DNA from: Chlorops oryzae | Taxonomy: Eukaryota > Arthropoda > Insecta > Diptera > Chloropidae | Direction of reading: 5' to 3' | DNA: 64,000 bases | NCBI GenBank assembly: GCA_020466095.1 | Contig: CM035806.1 | Coordinates: 18,150,724-18,214,723, forward strand | Shown here: in pieces, positions 46,826 to 58,205 of the stretch | Position numbering within the stretch: position 1 is the first letter of the stretch | Layout: each line of letters begins with the position of its first letter | Notes under the pieces: generated by a model | The model's input: only the letters and a program-made list of their open reading frames with translations | What the model was told of the DNA's origin: nothing | Databases searched by the model: none | Program-made: the position numbers and the translations under genes

Positions 46826-47575
46826 CACTGAGCTAAAAATCGTAGTAAAAATAACAAAAACGTAGTTAAGTTAACTACGAACAGCAATGATTTGGCTCTA
46901 TTAACGGACGAAGTTAAAATAACCACAAGCGAAGTAAAAAACTTGAAATACGAAAGTAGTACCAAATCCCAAGTCGGCGGGTTCGATCCCCGGTCAGGCG
47001 TTTTTTTAAAATTTTTTTTTTTTTTTTTTTTTTACAAATAATAACATAACATTTACGTATATAATATTTAAAAATCTTACAGGAATAAAAAGCTTTAAAA
47101 CTTAATATTTTACGCAACAAAAAAAATACATTTTAGAAAGCCGGGATGGGCCCTCTCTCCTCTCTTATCTGTACGGTTGGGGAAAGCTAGATTTCTCATT
47201 CTAGCTGTCCTGTTTTACCTTTAATATTTTTCTACTTGCTTGAAAAGTTCCCATTTTTCACACATTTCAGTCGCCTGCTGTAGGATTTGAACCCGAGCCC
47301 TTCGGATTGCTGAGCGAATACGCTACCCGTACGCCACGGAGAAATCTAATTCGCGTGGACTAAATATGTTACTTAAAGTCAAATGAAAACTATTTTACGT
47401 GTTTTTTATAGAAGTTTTTTAAATACGTGTGTAGAGAAATTTGCTCCTAAAGGATACGCATGCCTATTAAAGTCATGTTTGAATACGTCCGTACTACAGT
47501 TTTGCTATAAAATAACTACGGTCGTAGTATACTACGAATCGTTGTAAATTACACAACCGTAGTTTTCGCTCAGTG
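46826..47575. mobile_element. Non-autonomous element with CACTGAGC ends and tRNA-like segments
   Basis: 750 bp with TA on both sides (46824-46825, 47576-47577) and ends CACTGAGCTAAAA / complement of CACTGAGCGAAAA. ACTACG-type motifs are repeated near both ends. It holds two tRNA-like B-boxes, GGTTCGATCCC at 46980-46990 (plus) and GGTTCAAATCC at 47283-47293 (minus). Its right ~100 bp (CGTCCGTACTACAGTTTTGC ... CTCAGTG) matches 18120-18199. Confidence 0.6.
47270..47345 (-). repeat. tRNA-like sequence (SINE head)
   Basis: On the minus strand TGGCGTACGGGTAGCG (A-box-like, 47321-47336) is followed by GGTTCAAATCC (B-box, 47283-47293). The anticodon-arm region does not fold into a canonical 5-bp stem with a 7-nt loop, so it is not annotated as a tRNA gene. 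Confidence 0.5.
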
Positions 47576-48521
47576 TATATTGTAACTTATTTATGCGAAA
47601 ATTCCTGAACCAACAACGATTTTAAATTCACTCTTCAAAATATCTTGCATTTTCATTCAATTTTTTTATATTTTATTATCCATTTTCCATTTTCAATTTT
47701 TTTATTTTTTTTTTATAAAGCACTGTTCCATGGACTCGTGTTTTCGGAATTTGTTTTGCCATATCAATAAATTCTTTTTGCAGCTTCTTATTCTTTGTGT
47801 TCCTCCCTTTTCTTGTTCGACTCGGAATGTTCTTTGTTCGATTCTGGATAGATCGAATTAATTTTCGCAAGGCCTGTTCATATTTCCTACGCTGTTCACA
47901 CTAAGTTCTTATATGGATTTTAGATGTAAGGATAACATAAAGAATTTGTTTATGTTCAGTTTTTGAAAAAAAAAAAAAAAAAAAAATTCAAAAGACGTTT
48001 GATTTTCACGTTCTTCTGATGATTTTTGAACGGTCTTCTTCGGAAAATTTAGAATAACAGCGTTATTTTTTGTGTAAGCATCACTCCATGTGTTCACAAC
48101 ACCAAGTTTTACAGTCTATCCGAGATTCACACCATCCAGACTTGACTGCACTTTCAATTTTTTTTTTTACCCCCTTTTCTATTTTTAATATTACCTACTC
48201 TTGTTAAGTTGTTTAAAACTTTTTAAGGGATTTTTAAACGAATTTTTTATAAGTATGTATATTTTTTTCTTGTTCCTTCACAAGTGCAAATTAAGGGAGC
48301 AAATAACGAAGGACATATGGATGAAACGTTATTATTTAAGACAACATTTGTATACTTTTATCCTTTCTTTTTTTTTTTTTTGCATATGAATGAGACATCG
48401 CAAATTTCTTGGCAGTGCCATCACAGGAACAAACAAAACAGTCAAGCTTCTTTGAAGCGACATTAACCAAGGTAATTTGTTCCACTTTTCCGTACTTGAG
48501 TATTTAAGAGTTCCATGTAAA

Positions 48522-48943
48522 ATGCTCTCTCTCTCTCTCTTTTCCTTTCTCTTTCTTTGCCTGTATCTCTTTTTCCCTCTCTCTTTCTCCCCCTTTCTCT
48601 CTTTCTCTCTCTCTGTCTCTCTTTCTATCTCTTACTCTCTCTTTATCTCTCTTTCACTCTCTTTATCTCTCTTTCACTCTCTTTCTCTCTCTTTCACTCT
48701 CTTTCTCTCTCTTTCTATCTCTTTCTCTATCTTTCTCTATCTTTATCTATCTTTCTCTATCTTTCTCTCTTTCTCTCTCTTTCTCTTTCTCTCTCTCTCT
48801 TTCTTTATCTGTATCTCCCTTTCTTTATCTCTCTTTCTCTCTTTATCTGTATCTCCCTTTCTTTCTCTGTCCCTTTATCTGAATTTCTCGCTCTTTCTCT
48901 ATCTTTCTCTTTTTCTCTGCTTTTTCTATTTTTTCTCTTTCTT

Positions 48944-49021
<78 letters not shown>

Positions 49022-49030
49022 TCTTTCGCT
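48522..49030. repeat. CT-rich array (CTCTTTCTCT)
   Basis: About 500 bp of CTCTCT/CTTTCT/TATCTT units ending in a clean (CT)n run at 48945-49017. It produces long Ser/Leu/Phe frames on the plus strand that are by-products. It lies ~1.2 kb downstream (transcript sense) of the EcR-B1 exon, where its minus-strand form is GAGA-rich. Confidence 0.95.
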
Positions 49031-50234
49031 ATCAATTTTTCTTTCTCTAAATACCATTGCCACCAGGATTTAGTTCTGCATTTCTTGAAGTTCAACTGCA
49101 CCACATTCGTAAATGGAAGGAAAAAGCTTTGCACTCAATGCGTTTCACATTTGCGGAACAAAGACTGTACGAGGAGAATTAGCATAATTTGCAATAACAG
49201 TTGAATGAAGCAATGGTGGCACCTTTTTGACGTCCTCTTCTTTTGTGCTTATCCAAAAAAAAAAACAATATAACACTAAAAAAAAAAAATTAATAAATAA
49301 AAAAAAAACACACACAAAGAAGGATATCGAAAGAAGTCAGTCAAGAAAAGAATGAGCTAGAAGCGAAAAAGAATTCCACTGAGTTCAGTGCGGTGCGGTA
49401 TTCTCCAGAGTTTGTTACTGACAAAGGATTTCGATTGGATTTCTTTTTTTTTTGTTTTTTTTTTGTTTTTTGTAAAAAGGATTTTTCAATGAATGCATGT
49501 GAATAGTATTGAAAAACATATAATTATGGTCAGCTGCAGTATTAAGGCCCTCCATATTTTTAATTCGATGCATTCAGTGCTGCCACTTTCACTAAAATCC
49601 CCGAAAAATAGAGCTGCCATCGTTTTAAAAATTTTAAAATATTAAACTGACATAGAAGTCTGCCTGTAAATAAGTATGTAAAATTCAACGCGAAGTAATG
49701 AACTTAAAAAGGGTATGCAAAACCAGTGCTGCCGTCTTTTCGTAAATTTAATCTAAAGTCTTAAACAAATAAATTGTTCTTTGACACTATATATTTTTAT
49801 TATCTTTGCATTATTTGCTTGGTTAAGTTTTTTCATTTCGATTCCACTCTTCTTTTTTTTTTCATACTATTTTGCCTTCCTTTTTAGTCGTCTTGTTTTC
49901 GCTTTTTATAACGTCATTTTATCGATTTTTATTTTCAGTTAAATTAAGTTAAATCTCAGATTTAAAAAAAAAGTTTTTTCCTTGCATTTATCAGATTTTT
50001 TTTTTTTTAAGTTCTGAAGGATTTCTTTTGATGTGTGTTTTAACGATTTCGTTTTTTCTACTTATTGGTTATGAGAAAGAAAAAAATCTGGCAAGGCCAC
50101 AAAAAATATATATGAATGTAGATTCTTTAAGATATAAATTTCTGCCATTAATTTCTGGGATTTAACGCCTTTGTTTTTCTCGTTCTTTGTTGTTGTTGTT
50201 GGTTTTTTTTTTCACTTTTCTCAATCTTCTCGAA
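49031..50234 (-). other. EcR intron immediately downstream of the B1 exon
   Basis: AT-rich with T-runs. Two CAGTGCTGCC motifs at about 49577 and 49731. Nothing coding. Confidence 0.6.
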
Positions 50235-50243
50235 ACTCACCTG
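50235..50243 (-). other. EcR: 5' splice donor of the EcR-B1 exon
   Basis: Read on the minus strand the exon ends CAG and the intron begins GTGAGT, a near-consensus donor. It leaves one base of the glycine codon (phase 1), which matches where the B1-specific part of fly EcR joins the common region (SSG followed by RDDLS in Drosophila). Confidence 0.9.
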
Positions 50244-51009
50244 ATGATACTGAATTCGCTGAATCACTTCGGGGCGTATGTTGCATACTGTTCCCATTAT
50301 GATGATGATGTTGATGTTGATGATGATTTATATTATTATTAATATTATTATTATTGAGTAGTAGACCGTTTGGTAGATTATTTTGATGGCCGGTTATTAG
50401 TAGGCCATGTCCGTTTTGTTGGTTGTTTTGGAGTTGAGCTTGGCCCACGGATAAGATGCCACCACTTATACTAACACCACCACCACCACCACCACCACCG
50501 CCACCATTGGCAGCATTGCCACCATTACCACCAACCCCATTAACATTATTCGTATTCGTATTATTATTATTATTATTATTATTACTATTATTATTATTAT
50601 TATTATTGCCCAGAAAAGTAGCATTTGCAAGTGCATTACCATTTTGCCCATTGAGACCGATGGAGAAATGTCCGAGGCCGCTGCCGCCAACATTTCCGCC
50701 GCCATTAATACCGTTCGGAGTGTTGTTCGGTGTTTGCAATGGTGGCAGTGGTATTATCGTCGTCTGAGCTGGCAACGTTGTGCAGTTGTGCGTTATTACG
50801 CTATGATGATGGTGATTATGATGCGCATTGTAGGGTGCATTATCATTGCACAGCCATAAATCCTGTTCGCTATAGTCGGGCGATGGCGACATATTCAGGC
50901 CGGATGATAGCACAAGGCCATTCGATGAAGATGTCACCTCCGATGAGGACTCCTCGAGTAAACGTAAAGCGGTAAAGCCGCCATTATTCGACCAACGGCG
51001 CTTCATCAT
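50241..51009 (-). CDS. EcR: Ecdysone receptor, B1-isoform-specific first coding exon (partial gene)
   Basis: Encodes 256 residues plus the first base of codon 257, then reaches a donor. Seen: [12 protein letters not shown] at 1-12, [17 protein letters not shown] at 21-37, YSEQDLWLC at 46-54, a His-rich stretch at 63-69, [12 protein letters not shown] at 79-90, Asn runs near 134-155, a Gly-10 run near 170-180, a second His/Gln/Asn run, and [15 protein letters not shown] at the end. Known: the N-terminal blocks and the terminal MQHTPRSDS motif are characteristic of fly EcR-B1, the N-terminal transactivation (A/B) domain of the nuclear receptor that pairs with Ultraspiracle and binds 20-hydroxyecdysone. 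Drosophila B1 has about 226 specific residues; this exon is longer because of Asn, Gly and His runs. The first ATG is chosen for its CCAAATG context; a second Met follows at once. Reading past the donor adds only six codons before a stop, so the exon must be spliced. The common DNA-binding exons lie downstream (lower coordinates, probably outside the window). Confidence 0.94.
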
Positions 51010-51519
51010 TTGGCAGTCTTTGTTTCGTTTGGCTACAATTTATTCTCGCGCTCTCTCTCGATCTCGATTTCTTTCTCTATCTCTTTTGCACAATCACACA
51101 CAATCACGCTCTCTCTCTCGCTCTCTCCCTATCTCTTGCTATTTTTGAGAATGTTTCAAGTATATTTTTGATGATTTTGTTGTTTTGTGTGTTTTTGTTT
51201 TTTTTTTTTTTTAAAGTGGCAATCGAATTTTGTTGTTTATTCTTTAATTTTATATTCGTTTACCACCATACACCACTTATTAGGGTTGCCAATTATTTTC
51301 GAGAATTTTTTTCGCACTTGTTTACAGTAAAAATGCATATTTTGATAATTTTTTCTCGCAACTTTTGCAATGATTTCGTTTTCTTCAATTTTCTTCTATT
51401 TATTTTTTTTATTTTTTATTTTATTTTCGTTTTTCGCATTCGAATTGATCACTTGAACTGATTATTATATTTTTTAAATTAAAATTGTTGTTTTTTCTTT
51501 TGCTCAAATTTGTCTTAGA
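51010..51519 (-). other. EcR: Likely EcR-B1 5' untranslated sequence with upstream 3' splice acceptor
   Basis: Immediately upstream of the B1 start codon, on the minus strand, lies AT-rich sequence with two GAGAG-rich patches (51045-51135 on the plus strand as CT repeats). At 51520-51545 there is a strong acceptor-like signal: a pyrimidine tract ending TTTCATTTCAG, with the predicted exon starting at 51519. If used, the exon would be about 1.28 kb with ~510 nt of 5'UTR. Extent is inference; RNA evidence would be needed to separate this from a start site inside the interval. Confidence 0.45.
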
Positions 51520-51884
51520 CTGAAATGAAACAAGCAAAGAAAAATACCAAGAAACAAATTTAAAAAAAAATCTTTTTTTTTTCGATACTCAAGTAGGTTT
51601 TTACTTTGCCTTTGATATTGGTTGATTTCAGCAAATTTCTTTTCCCCTTTCAATTTTTACCAGATGGCAGCACTGTTTTGCTTTTTAATAGTGATATCGT
51701 TAAATGAATGATTAAAATAGAAATTATATTTTTGCTATTTAAAAATACAAAAAAAAATTGTAAGAAAAGTATGCAATCGAAAGATCATACACATACACAT
51801 ACACATGCATATGTATGTTTAAAATTTTTAATCATCATTAGAGTATGGCATGAGACAATAAGTGCCATTTTTTTCACCAAAGGG

Positions 51885-52310
51885 AGACAGAGAGAGGTTG
51901 AGAGGGAGAGCGAGTGATGAAGGGAGAGAGAGAGAAAGTGAGAAAGGGAGAGAGAGAAAGGGAGAAAGGGAGAAAGGGAGACAGAGAGAAAGGGAGACAG
52001 AGAGAAAGGGAGACAGAGAGAAAGGGATAGAGAGAGAAAGAGATAGAGAGAGAAAGGGATAGAGAGAGAAAGGGATAGAGAGAGAAAGGGATAGAGAGAG
52101 AAAGGGATAGAGAGAGAAAGGGATAGAGAGAGAAAGGGATAGAGAGAGAAAGGGATAGAGAGAGAAAGGGATAGAGAGAGAAAGGGAGACAGAGAAAGGG
52201 AGACAGAGAGAAAGGGATAGAGAGAGTGAGAAAGAGAGAGAGAGCGAGAAAGAGAGAGAGCGAGAAAGAGAGAGAGCGAGATCGAGAGAGAGAAAGAGAG
52301 CTGTAGAGAA
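51885..52310. repeat. GA-rich minisatellite, 14-bp unit (AGAGAGAAAGGGAT)
   Basis: Between about 52010 and 52190 roughly a dozen copies of AGAGAGAAAGGGAT are in register. The flanks are looser GAGAAAGGGA and GAGAGCGAGA repeats. Located ~0.9 kb upstream of the B1 start codon. Confidence 0.93.
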
Positions 52311-52343
52311 ATTGCAAAGCAATTCCCTATCGGCCAACAGTGC

Positions 52344-52480
52344 CTACCACCTGCCTATTAATGTAAACGAGATTGTAGGCGAACTGCCTACCAATAGCTT
52401 ACAAAGTATACAACATTGTAGGCAGCGTACGGGATGAACACCACACAACCACGATTACTTTATGTGGTGATGGTGGTAGG
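52344..52480. repeat. Short inverted-repeat segment (GCCTACCACC ends)
   Basis: GCCTACCACC near 52344 and GGTGGTAGGC near 52472 form a perfect 10-bp inverted pair, with further GTAGGC/GCCTAC copies inside. Possibly a tiny MITE; no target duplication seen. Confidence 0.4.
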
Positions 52481-53532
52481 CGTTCACTCAACAAAACAAA
52501 AGTAAACTAGGATTGTATACCAGATCGTATGCATTACCGCCTATGAAGCGTGTTACGGTTCATCGCTTCTGTAAGCAGCATTTTGGCCGCTCGATCGATT
52601 CTTACATACGTAGTGTGCGATTTTACGTATGAAAGCCAGTGAAGCCAGTATTTGGGAACCAGTTTTCCCTCGGATATTTCGAAAATAAATCCCTCTGTTT
52701 CTATAGAAAACCTATCCGAAAAATGCCTTTCAAACATTTGAAAATAAAATCGAAAAAATCCCTCAACATCACTAATGAAAGCTACCATGAAAGGGAGGTA
52801 CAAATCCGACACTTCTAATGAATATGAGAATAGAATAGAATTTATTTAAAAAAAAATTGATACAAATTAATGCTACGGACATTGAGAATTGACATGGCGG
52901 CGCTCTAAACTTGGTGAGAAATAAAATGGAACTTTACTTAAAACGTTCGAAACCAACTAGAAGTCAACTAGAAACAATGATTTCGAACCGAACAACGCTG
53001 AATCGAAATAAATTATACTAGAGAATGGCATCCCAGCATTCAAGGGAAACAAATCACGCCTAAAATTCTTAACTTAAAAACGAAACTTGTGGTTCAAGAA
53101 AAAAAAAAAAAAAAAAATATAAAAAAATATTAAAAAAAAAAAACAAAATATAAAATGCAAAATTAATTGAAAAATTATGCTTCCATAACCCGATTTTCCA
53201 TAACTCGAATCAGCGTATATTTCAGCATAAAACAAAAAAATATAATCGAAAAATATTACAAGGCATATTCCTGCCCAAGAATCCTCTCTATTCTGGAGAT
53301 ATTTATGACCATAAAAGAGATTCTTCATATGCTGATTTCTTTTCAATTACTTGCGCCCTTTTGTCATTTAAATATCTCGAATAATTCCCATTTTGGAGAC
53401 GTACTTATACAAATGATCCTATTTGGTCTCTGACTCTGTCCCTAAAAATATTCACGTCAAGATAGCTGAACTCCTTCGATAAGAAAAGTGTACAGGGACG
53501 GACAGATACCTATATTTATTTTCTGTGTGTAA
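52481..53532. other. No gene recognised
   Basis: AT-rich, A-run at 53100-53117 and several short minus-strand frames without motifs. Confidence 0.5.
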
Positions 53533-53542
53533 CACACAACCG

Positions 53543-53744
53543 GGGTCAGCCTCTGTGCCGAAGTTGTTGGCTTAGATCCCGATTTACGAAGCGACAGGCT
53601 CTGGGTTCTTCGACTCCCAGCCGAAGTCGTGGATGTTTGTGTCTTTGCTTTCCCATTTTGCGTGGTATCACAACGGGCCAAAAATGCGTTACCTTTGTAG
53701 TGGCAGCCACACTAACCTTACCTAACCTCGACTAACCTAACTTG
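53543..53744 (+). mobile_element. tRNA-derived SINE, family B, copy 1
   Basis: Flanked by a perfect 10-bp repeat CACACAACCG (53533-53542 and 53745-53754). The tRNA-like head differs from family A: GTCAGCCTCTGTGCCGAAGT, TTTACGAAGCGACAGGCTCT and a B-box-like GGTTCTTCGACTCCCA. The 3' part is shared with family A: GGTATCACAACGGGCC, GTGGCAGCCACACTAACC and a CCTAA-type tail. Confidence 0.82.
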
Positions 53745-53754
53745 CACACAACCG

Positions 53755-55244
53755 CACAAACGCGTTGTGTAGGGTATAAGAACCTCTCATATTTTTTGGG
53801 GAAGTCTCGCTACAATAAATAAATTTTGAAATTGCTTTTTTATTGAAAATATTGAAAAGCAATTAATTCATTTATTTCTCCAGCACCAACGACAAATGTA
53901 TGTTCGGAATTCCCGGCTTAATGAATTAGAAAATTTCTAAATAAATTTTTTTATTGCTTGTGAGTATCTTCTACGTTAAAAAGTCGTCCCCACTTCTAAT
54001 CTTTAAAAAGCTATAAAAAAAAAAAATAAATTAATTAAAAATACACCCCTCCTTTCGCATTTCTCGGTGTGTTTATTTACATAGAAAATAATTTTCACGT
54101 TCACGTGTGTCTCATTGTGTGAGGCATAGTGTAGCGAAAGCTCAACTTACACTCAGAATTCAAGTTTAATTTTAAAGAAAAAAATCTGTCGCGTGAATGT
54201 ATGAAGAGTACAGAAAACGAGGTTAAGGTTAATGCTACGCGTGTAATTAAAAATAATAAAATAAAAAAATTTTTTTAAATAAATAAATAAAAAAAAAGAA
54301 TAGATATAAAAGAAAAGAATAAAACAACAAATTCTTTTATTTGTTGTTCTCTTAAAAAAGGGAAATTAATTAAAGCGCGGCATTTTTTTTAGCTGCCTTT
54401 TTATTTTTTATTTTTATTTTTTTAAATTAGTAAGCGGCTATTAGAGCGCCAAGCCAAGCCGAGTCAAGCGGGCTTTCCAAAACGATTTGTCGTTAACTCA
54501 ATAAGAAACAAGTCTACAGAGGTAGTACATAGGCATATGCATACATACATACATAAACGATACACACATTCGCTTGAGTTGGCATGTAAAATATAGTAGT
54601 TTTTTTTTTTTTGTTCAAATAGTCTAATGTGTCATAGAACATATGTATATAGAAATACATACTCGCTTACATCGATTTATATTTGAATAGTAATATAGAA
54701 AAAAAAAATACTTGGACAAACGTGATCACCGCGAGGTGATTGTACTAATTTAGATGAGAAATAAAATTTTCTAGTTATTAGCGCAAAAGTTGTTGAATTG
54801 TTATGAGTTAATTGCCACGCCATGGAAATCGATAAATTGTTATCGAAAATAAATCATTACATATCGAAAGGTCTGTATTCATTAGGGACGTTTGTTTTTT
54901 ATGTTCTCCTTATGATTTCGAAGGGCTTTCTCGCCAAGAATTCGAATACCGTAATCTGATCTACGTATAAGAGCCTCAGTACACCCACCAAGGTATTCAC
55001 TCTGGCCGGTCTTAACACCAGACTCCAGACTCGACTGTATTGAACATTTTTAGGTACTTATATATTTTTTAAAAGTGAACTATGCTCTCGGAGATCAGTA
55101 TTTGGATGTCTGCATGAATAATTTTATCGGAAAAAAAATTTTTTTTTTTTTTATTCAATCGAGTTATTTAAAGAAAAGAAGAAAAATATTCAAATGCAAC
55201 CCTGACATTCGATATCAGCTGTTTTTTTCTTTTCTTTCTTTCTA
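53755..55244. other. No gene recognised
   Basis: AT-rich spacer between the two family B SINEs; short CATACATA run at 54539-54554. Confidence 0.5.
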
Positions 55245-55255
55245 TGCTTCTTATA

Positions 55256-55479
55256 GTCGGCCTCTATGACGTAGTTGGTTTAAATGCCAACTTACGAAGC
55301 GAGAGGCTCTGGGTTGAACTCCCAGCTAAGGCCGTGGATTTTTGTGCCTTTTTTTCTGTTTCTGTTTTTCTTTGTTTTCCCAATTTTCGTGGTTGTATCA
55401 CAACGGGCCCGTTTGGTGACTTAGTGTGTCACCCTTGGTGGCAGCCACACTAACCTAACCTAACCTGATCTACCTAACC
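55256..55479 (+). mobile_element. tRNA-derived SINE, family B, copy 2
   Basis: Same head as the 53.5-kb copy (GTCGGCCTCTATGACGTAGT, TTACGAAGCGAGAGGCTCTG, B-box-like GGTTGAACTCCC) and the same 3' end (GTATCACAACGGGCC, GTGGCAGCCACACTAACC, CCTAACCTAACC). Flanked by an 11-bp repeat TGCTTCTTWTA with one mismatch (55245-55255 and 55480-55490). A TC-rich insertion lengthens the middle. Confidence 0.82.
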
Positions 55480-55582
55480 TGCTTCTTTTAATTTCATATA
55501 AATTTTTTGTTATTGATTTTGGTTTTTTTTTCTACCACAGTTCCGCACTAAATTATTGAACTATTCTTTTCGTACATATTAA

Positions 55583-55737
55583 CCCTCTAATGCCACAATT
55601 TTTTTTTTTTTTTTTTTGCACTGAAAAGTTTAGAAAAGACTAATTTCGGGTAGAAAAACATGAATCTGAAATTTTTTTTTTTTTTGGTAATTTGTTCGAA
55701 ACCAGTCCGTCTAGAGACGGAGCCAGGAATTAGAGGG
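55583..55737. mobile_element. 155-bp piggyBac-like MITE
   Basis: TTAA on both sides (55579-55582, 55738-55741) and inverted ends CCCTCTAAT / ATTAGAGGG. A CCC start with TTAA duplication is the piggyBac pattern. The interior is mostly T-runs. Confidence 0.65.
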
Positions 55738-55741
55738 TTAA

Positions 55742-57586
55742 CATAGGTACTGATAAAACATAATTAAATGTAGACAATAGAAACCGATTTGTTGATTTTA
55801 AATGCTTTATACGACTTAAATCGAAGCTTAAGGTTATGAAAAACTTAATATACCTACAGTAGACACATCATGTCAACATTAACCCATTCAACCGAAATTG
55901 TCAAAGTTCCATAGCCCGAATCATTATTATGCGAAGAATTTTTTCCTCCTATTTCATTCAAATTCAAATGGGGAAATTCTCGTTTAACGCTATTGCCAAT
56001 CGATTCAGTTCTACTTATGCAGAGGTTTCACTGTATATGTATGTGAATTTGTTTTACTTCACTCGCTAAACACATGTTCTTCGGATGTCTTTGTCAAGGA
56101 AATCACTTATCAGCGATCTTTTCATATTGACATCGAAGTGCGACTGAAATGGGCCGGGGGGAGGGAAGAAAAACTTTGGAGGTTTCCATGTACATAAGTC
56201 ATTAAGGTGTCGACTGATTCTCAGCGTCCAAAAAATGTATCTATAGCTCCATGAAAATTTTTGTTCTTTAGACAAGACTTTTGGTTCTAGTTTTCTTATT
56301 TTCGTTTTTGCTTTTCTTTTCTTTTTTTCTGTTAAAAAACAAACTTGTACCTTTTGAATGGAAGAAACTTTCCTCAATCGGAGGAGGTTTGTTCGAAAAG
56401 TTTTTAGATTTCTTCGAAGTTTCGGGTAAAAGGCTTTTCTGTTTTTAAATAGGTAACAGAAAAAAAAAAAAAAAAACAACAACAAAATAAGCTTCAATAA
56501 CTTCTCTCAGCCACAATCTATTAGACATACCTTTAGATATTTCTATGGCGCGTGTACAATAGACGCAAATGGAAATCTTTTCACGGGGAACGTAGGCAAA
56601 GAATTACAACAACTATTTTCATTGAAACGAAGAATTTCGGAAGGGAACTAAAAAAAAAAAAATAAAAAAAAATCCCATAGAAATAATAAAAGAATTGAAT
56701 GACATTAACACACAACAGGAAGTCCCACACGAACACAAACAACCGAATTGTCCACTAAAAATAGGCAATTCAAATGAAAATGACTCAGGGGCAGAGAGGG
56801 AGACAGCGCCAAAGCGCAGGCGAGGGAGACGGGGCTAGTGTGACAACAATTTGTACGACAGAGTAAATATGCTCCCACCAGAATGAAATGGAAGCAGCAC
56901 ACATAAGAAAGGAAGAGCAAATCATGAGCGGGTATAATTAGATATTTACGCGTCAGAAGGCATTATTGTTATTTCCAGGGGCATCGCATGGTAATTAGAA
57001 AGAAAGGGCCGGGGCGGGACGGGACGGGTACAAGCACTTGAATTTTAATAAAAACCATTTTTCGTCACCTCAATAAACTTAAGTACCAATGTCATTGGGC
57101 ATATGCTGATAAGGAATATTTCAGGCTCATAGGACAGTGCAAAAGCAAGCGATTCCATTTTCACTTCATCATAATGTTCTCTCCCTCTCCCTCTCTCTCT
57201 ATATATACCTCTCTCCATCGCTCTGTAAGGCCCTTGAGACGGACCCACATAAAAATAAGAAAACTATGTATGCATTTGACATGTGGAAGAATAACAAGAG
57301 CAAAAGTAGTGGCGATTGCTAGGGAATGAAATAAATTGAGTGAATTGTTGCCTGGGAGGACAATAGCGTTCAGAGTATGTACATACATACATACATACTA
57401 AATCGTATCTGGCTATATTAAAATCAATTGAGCATGGAAATGAAGTTCGCCAAAGCTCTCATGAAGCTTCATGGAAAATTTTGCACTCCAAAATAATTTG
57501 TCTTCAACATTTTCCCTAAGATTTGTTGAGGAAATCAATCACATTTTATTATTTTTATTTTTTATTTTTTTTAATTTTTTATTTTA
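55742..57586. other. No gene recognised
   Basis: AT-rich. A single pogo-like right terminus (CAGAGGTTTCACTG-TA, ending about 56034) is seen without a matching left end. A 143-codon minus-strand frame at 56066-56497 is Lys/Phe-rich and unrecognised. Confidence 0.45.
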
Positions 57587-58205
57587 TTGAATACAGCATT
57601 CAATCAATCGTTCATTCAATCATTCATTCAACAAATCGTTCTATCAATCATTGATTCACCCATTCTATCAAGTATTCATTCACTTATTATATCAAGTATT
57701 CATTCAATCATTCCTTTAATCAATCATTCATTCAATAATTCGATCAAATATTCATTCAACAATTCTTTCAATCGATCATTCATTCAATTAAACATTCAAT
57801 CAAACATTCAATCAACCATTCAATCTAAGGTTTCTTCAATCATTCATTCAATCAATGACTTATTCATTCATTCATTCAATTATTCATTCATTCAATCGTT
57901 CATTCTATCGATTAATTATTCAAACCATATTTTATTGAATCATTCAATCAATCATTCATTCAATTATTCAATCAATCGTTCATTCAAACATTCATTCATT
58001 CATTCATTGAATGATTCATTCAACCATTCAATCAGTCATTTAACCAATCATTTAATCGATCATTCCATCATTCCAGCATTGAATCTTTCAATCTGTATTT
58101 TATTCAATCATTCATTGATTCAACCAATCATTCAATCAATCATTCAATCAATAATTCATTCCATCAGTCATACAATCCAATCGCTCATTCATTCACTCGA
58201 GTATT
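57587..58205. repeat. ATTC/AATC tetranucleotide array, ~620 bp
   Basis: Imperfect mixture of ATTCATTC and ATTCAATC units. On the plus strand these units contain no stop codon in any frame, so the 208-codon open frame seen here is expected without selection. Confidence 0.93.

Noticed and set aside
48477..49204. Two overlapping Ser/Leu/Phe-rich frames of ~200 codons
   Set aside because: By-product of the CT/CTTT array; no domain, signal or conserved motif.
51828..52337. Minus-strand frames of 147-169 codons upstream of EcR
   Set aside because: Translation of the GAGA-rich minisatellite; overlapping registers both open.
52982..53240. CCATAACTCGAA-like sequence as another pogo-like terminus
   Set aside because: No TA-flanked partner end could be found.
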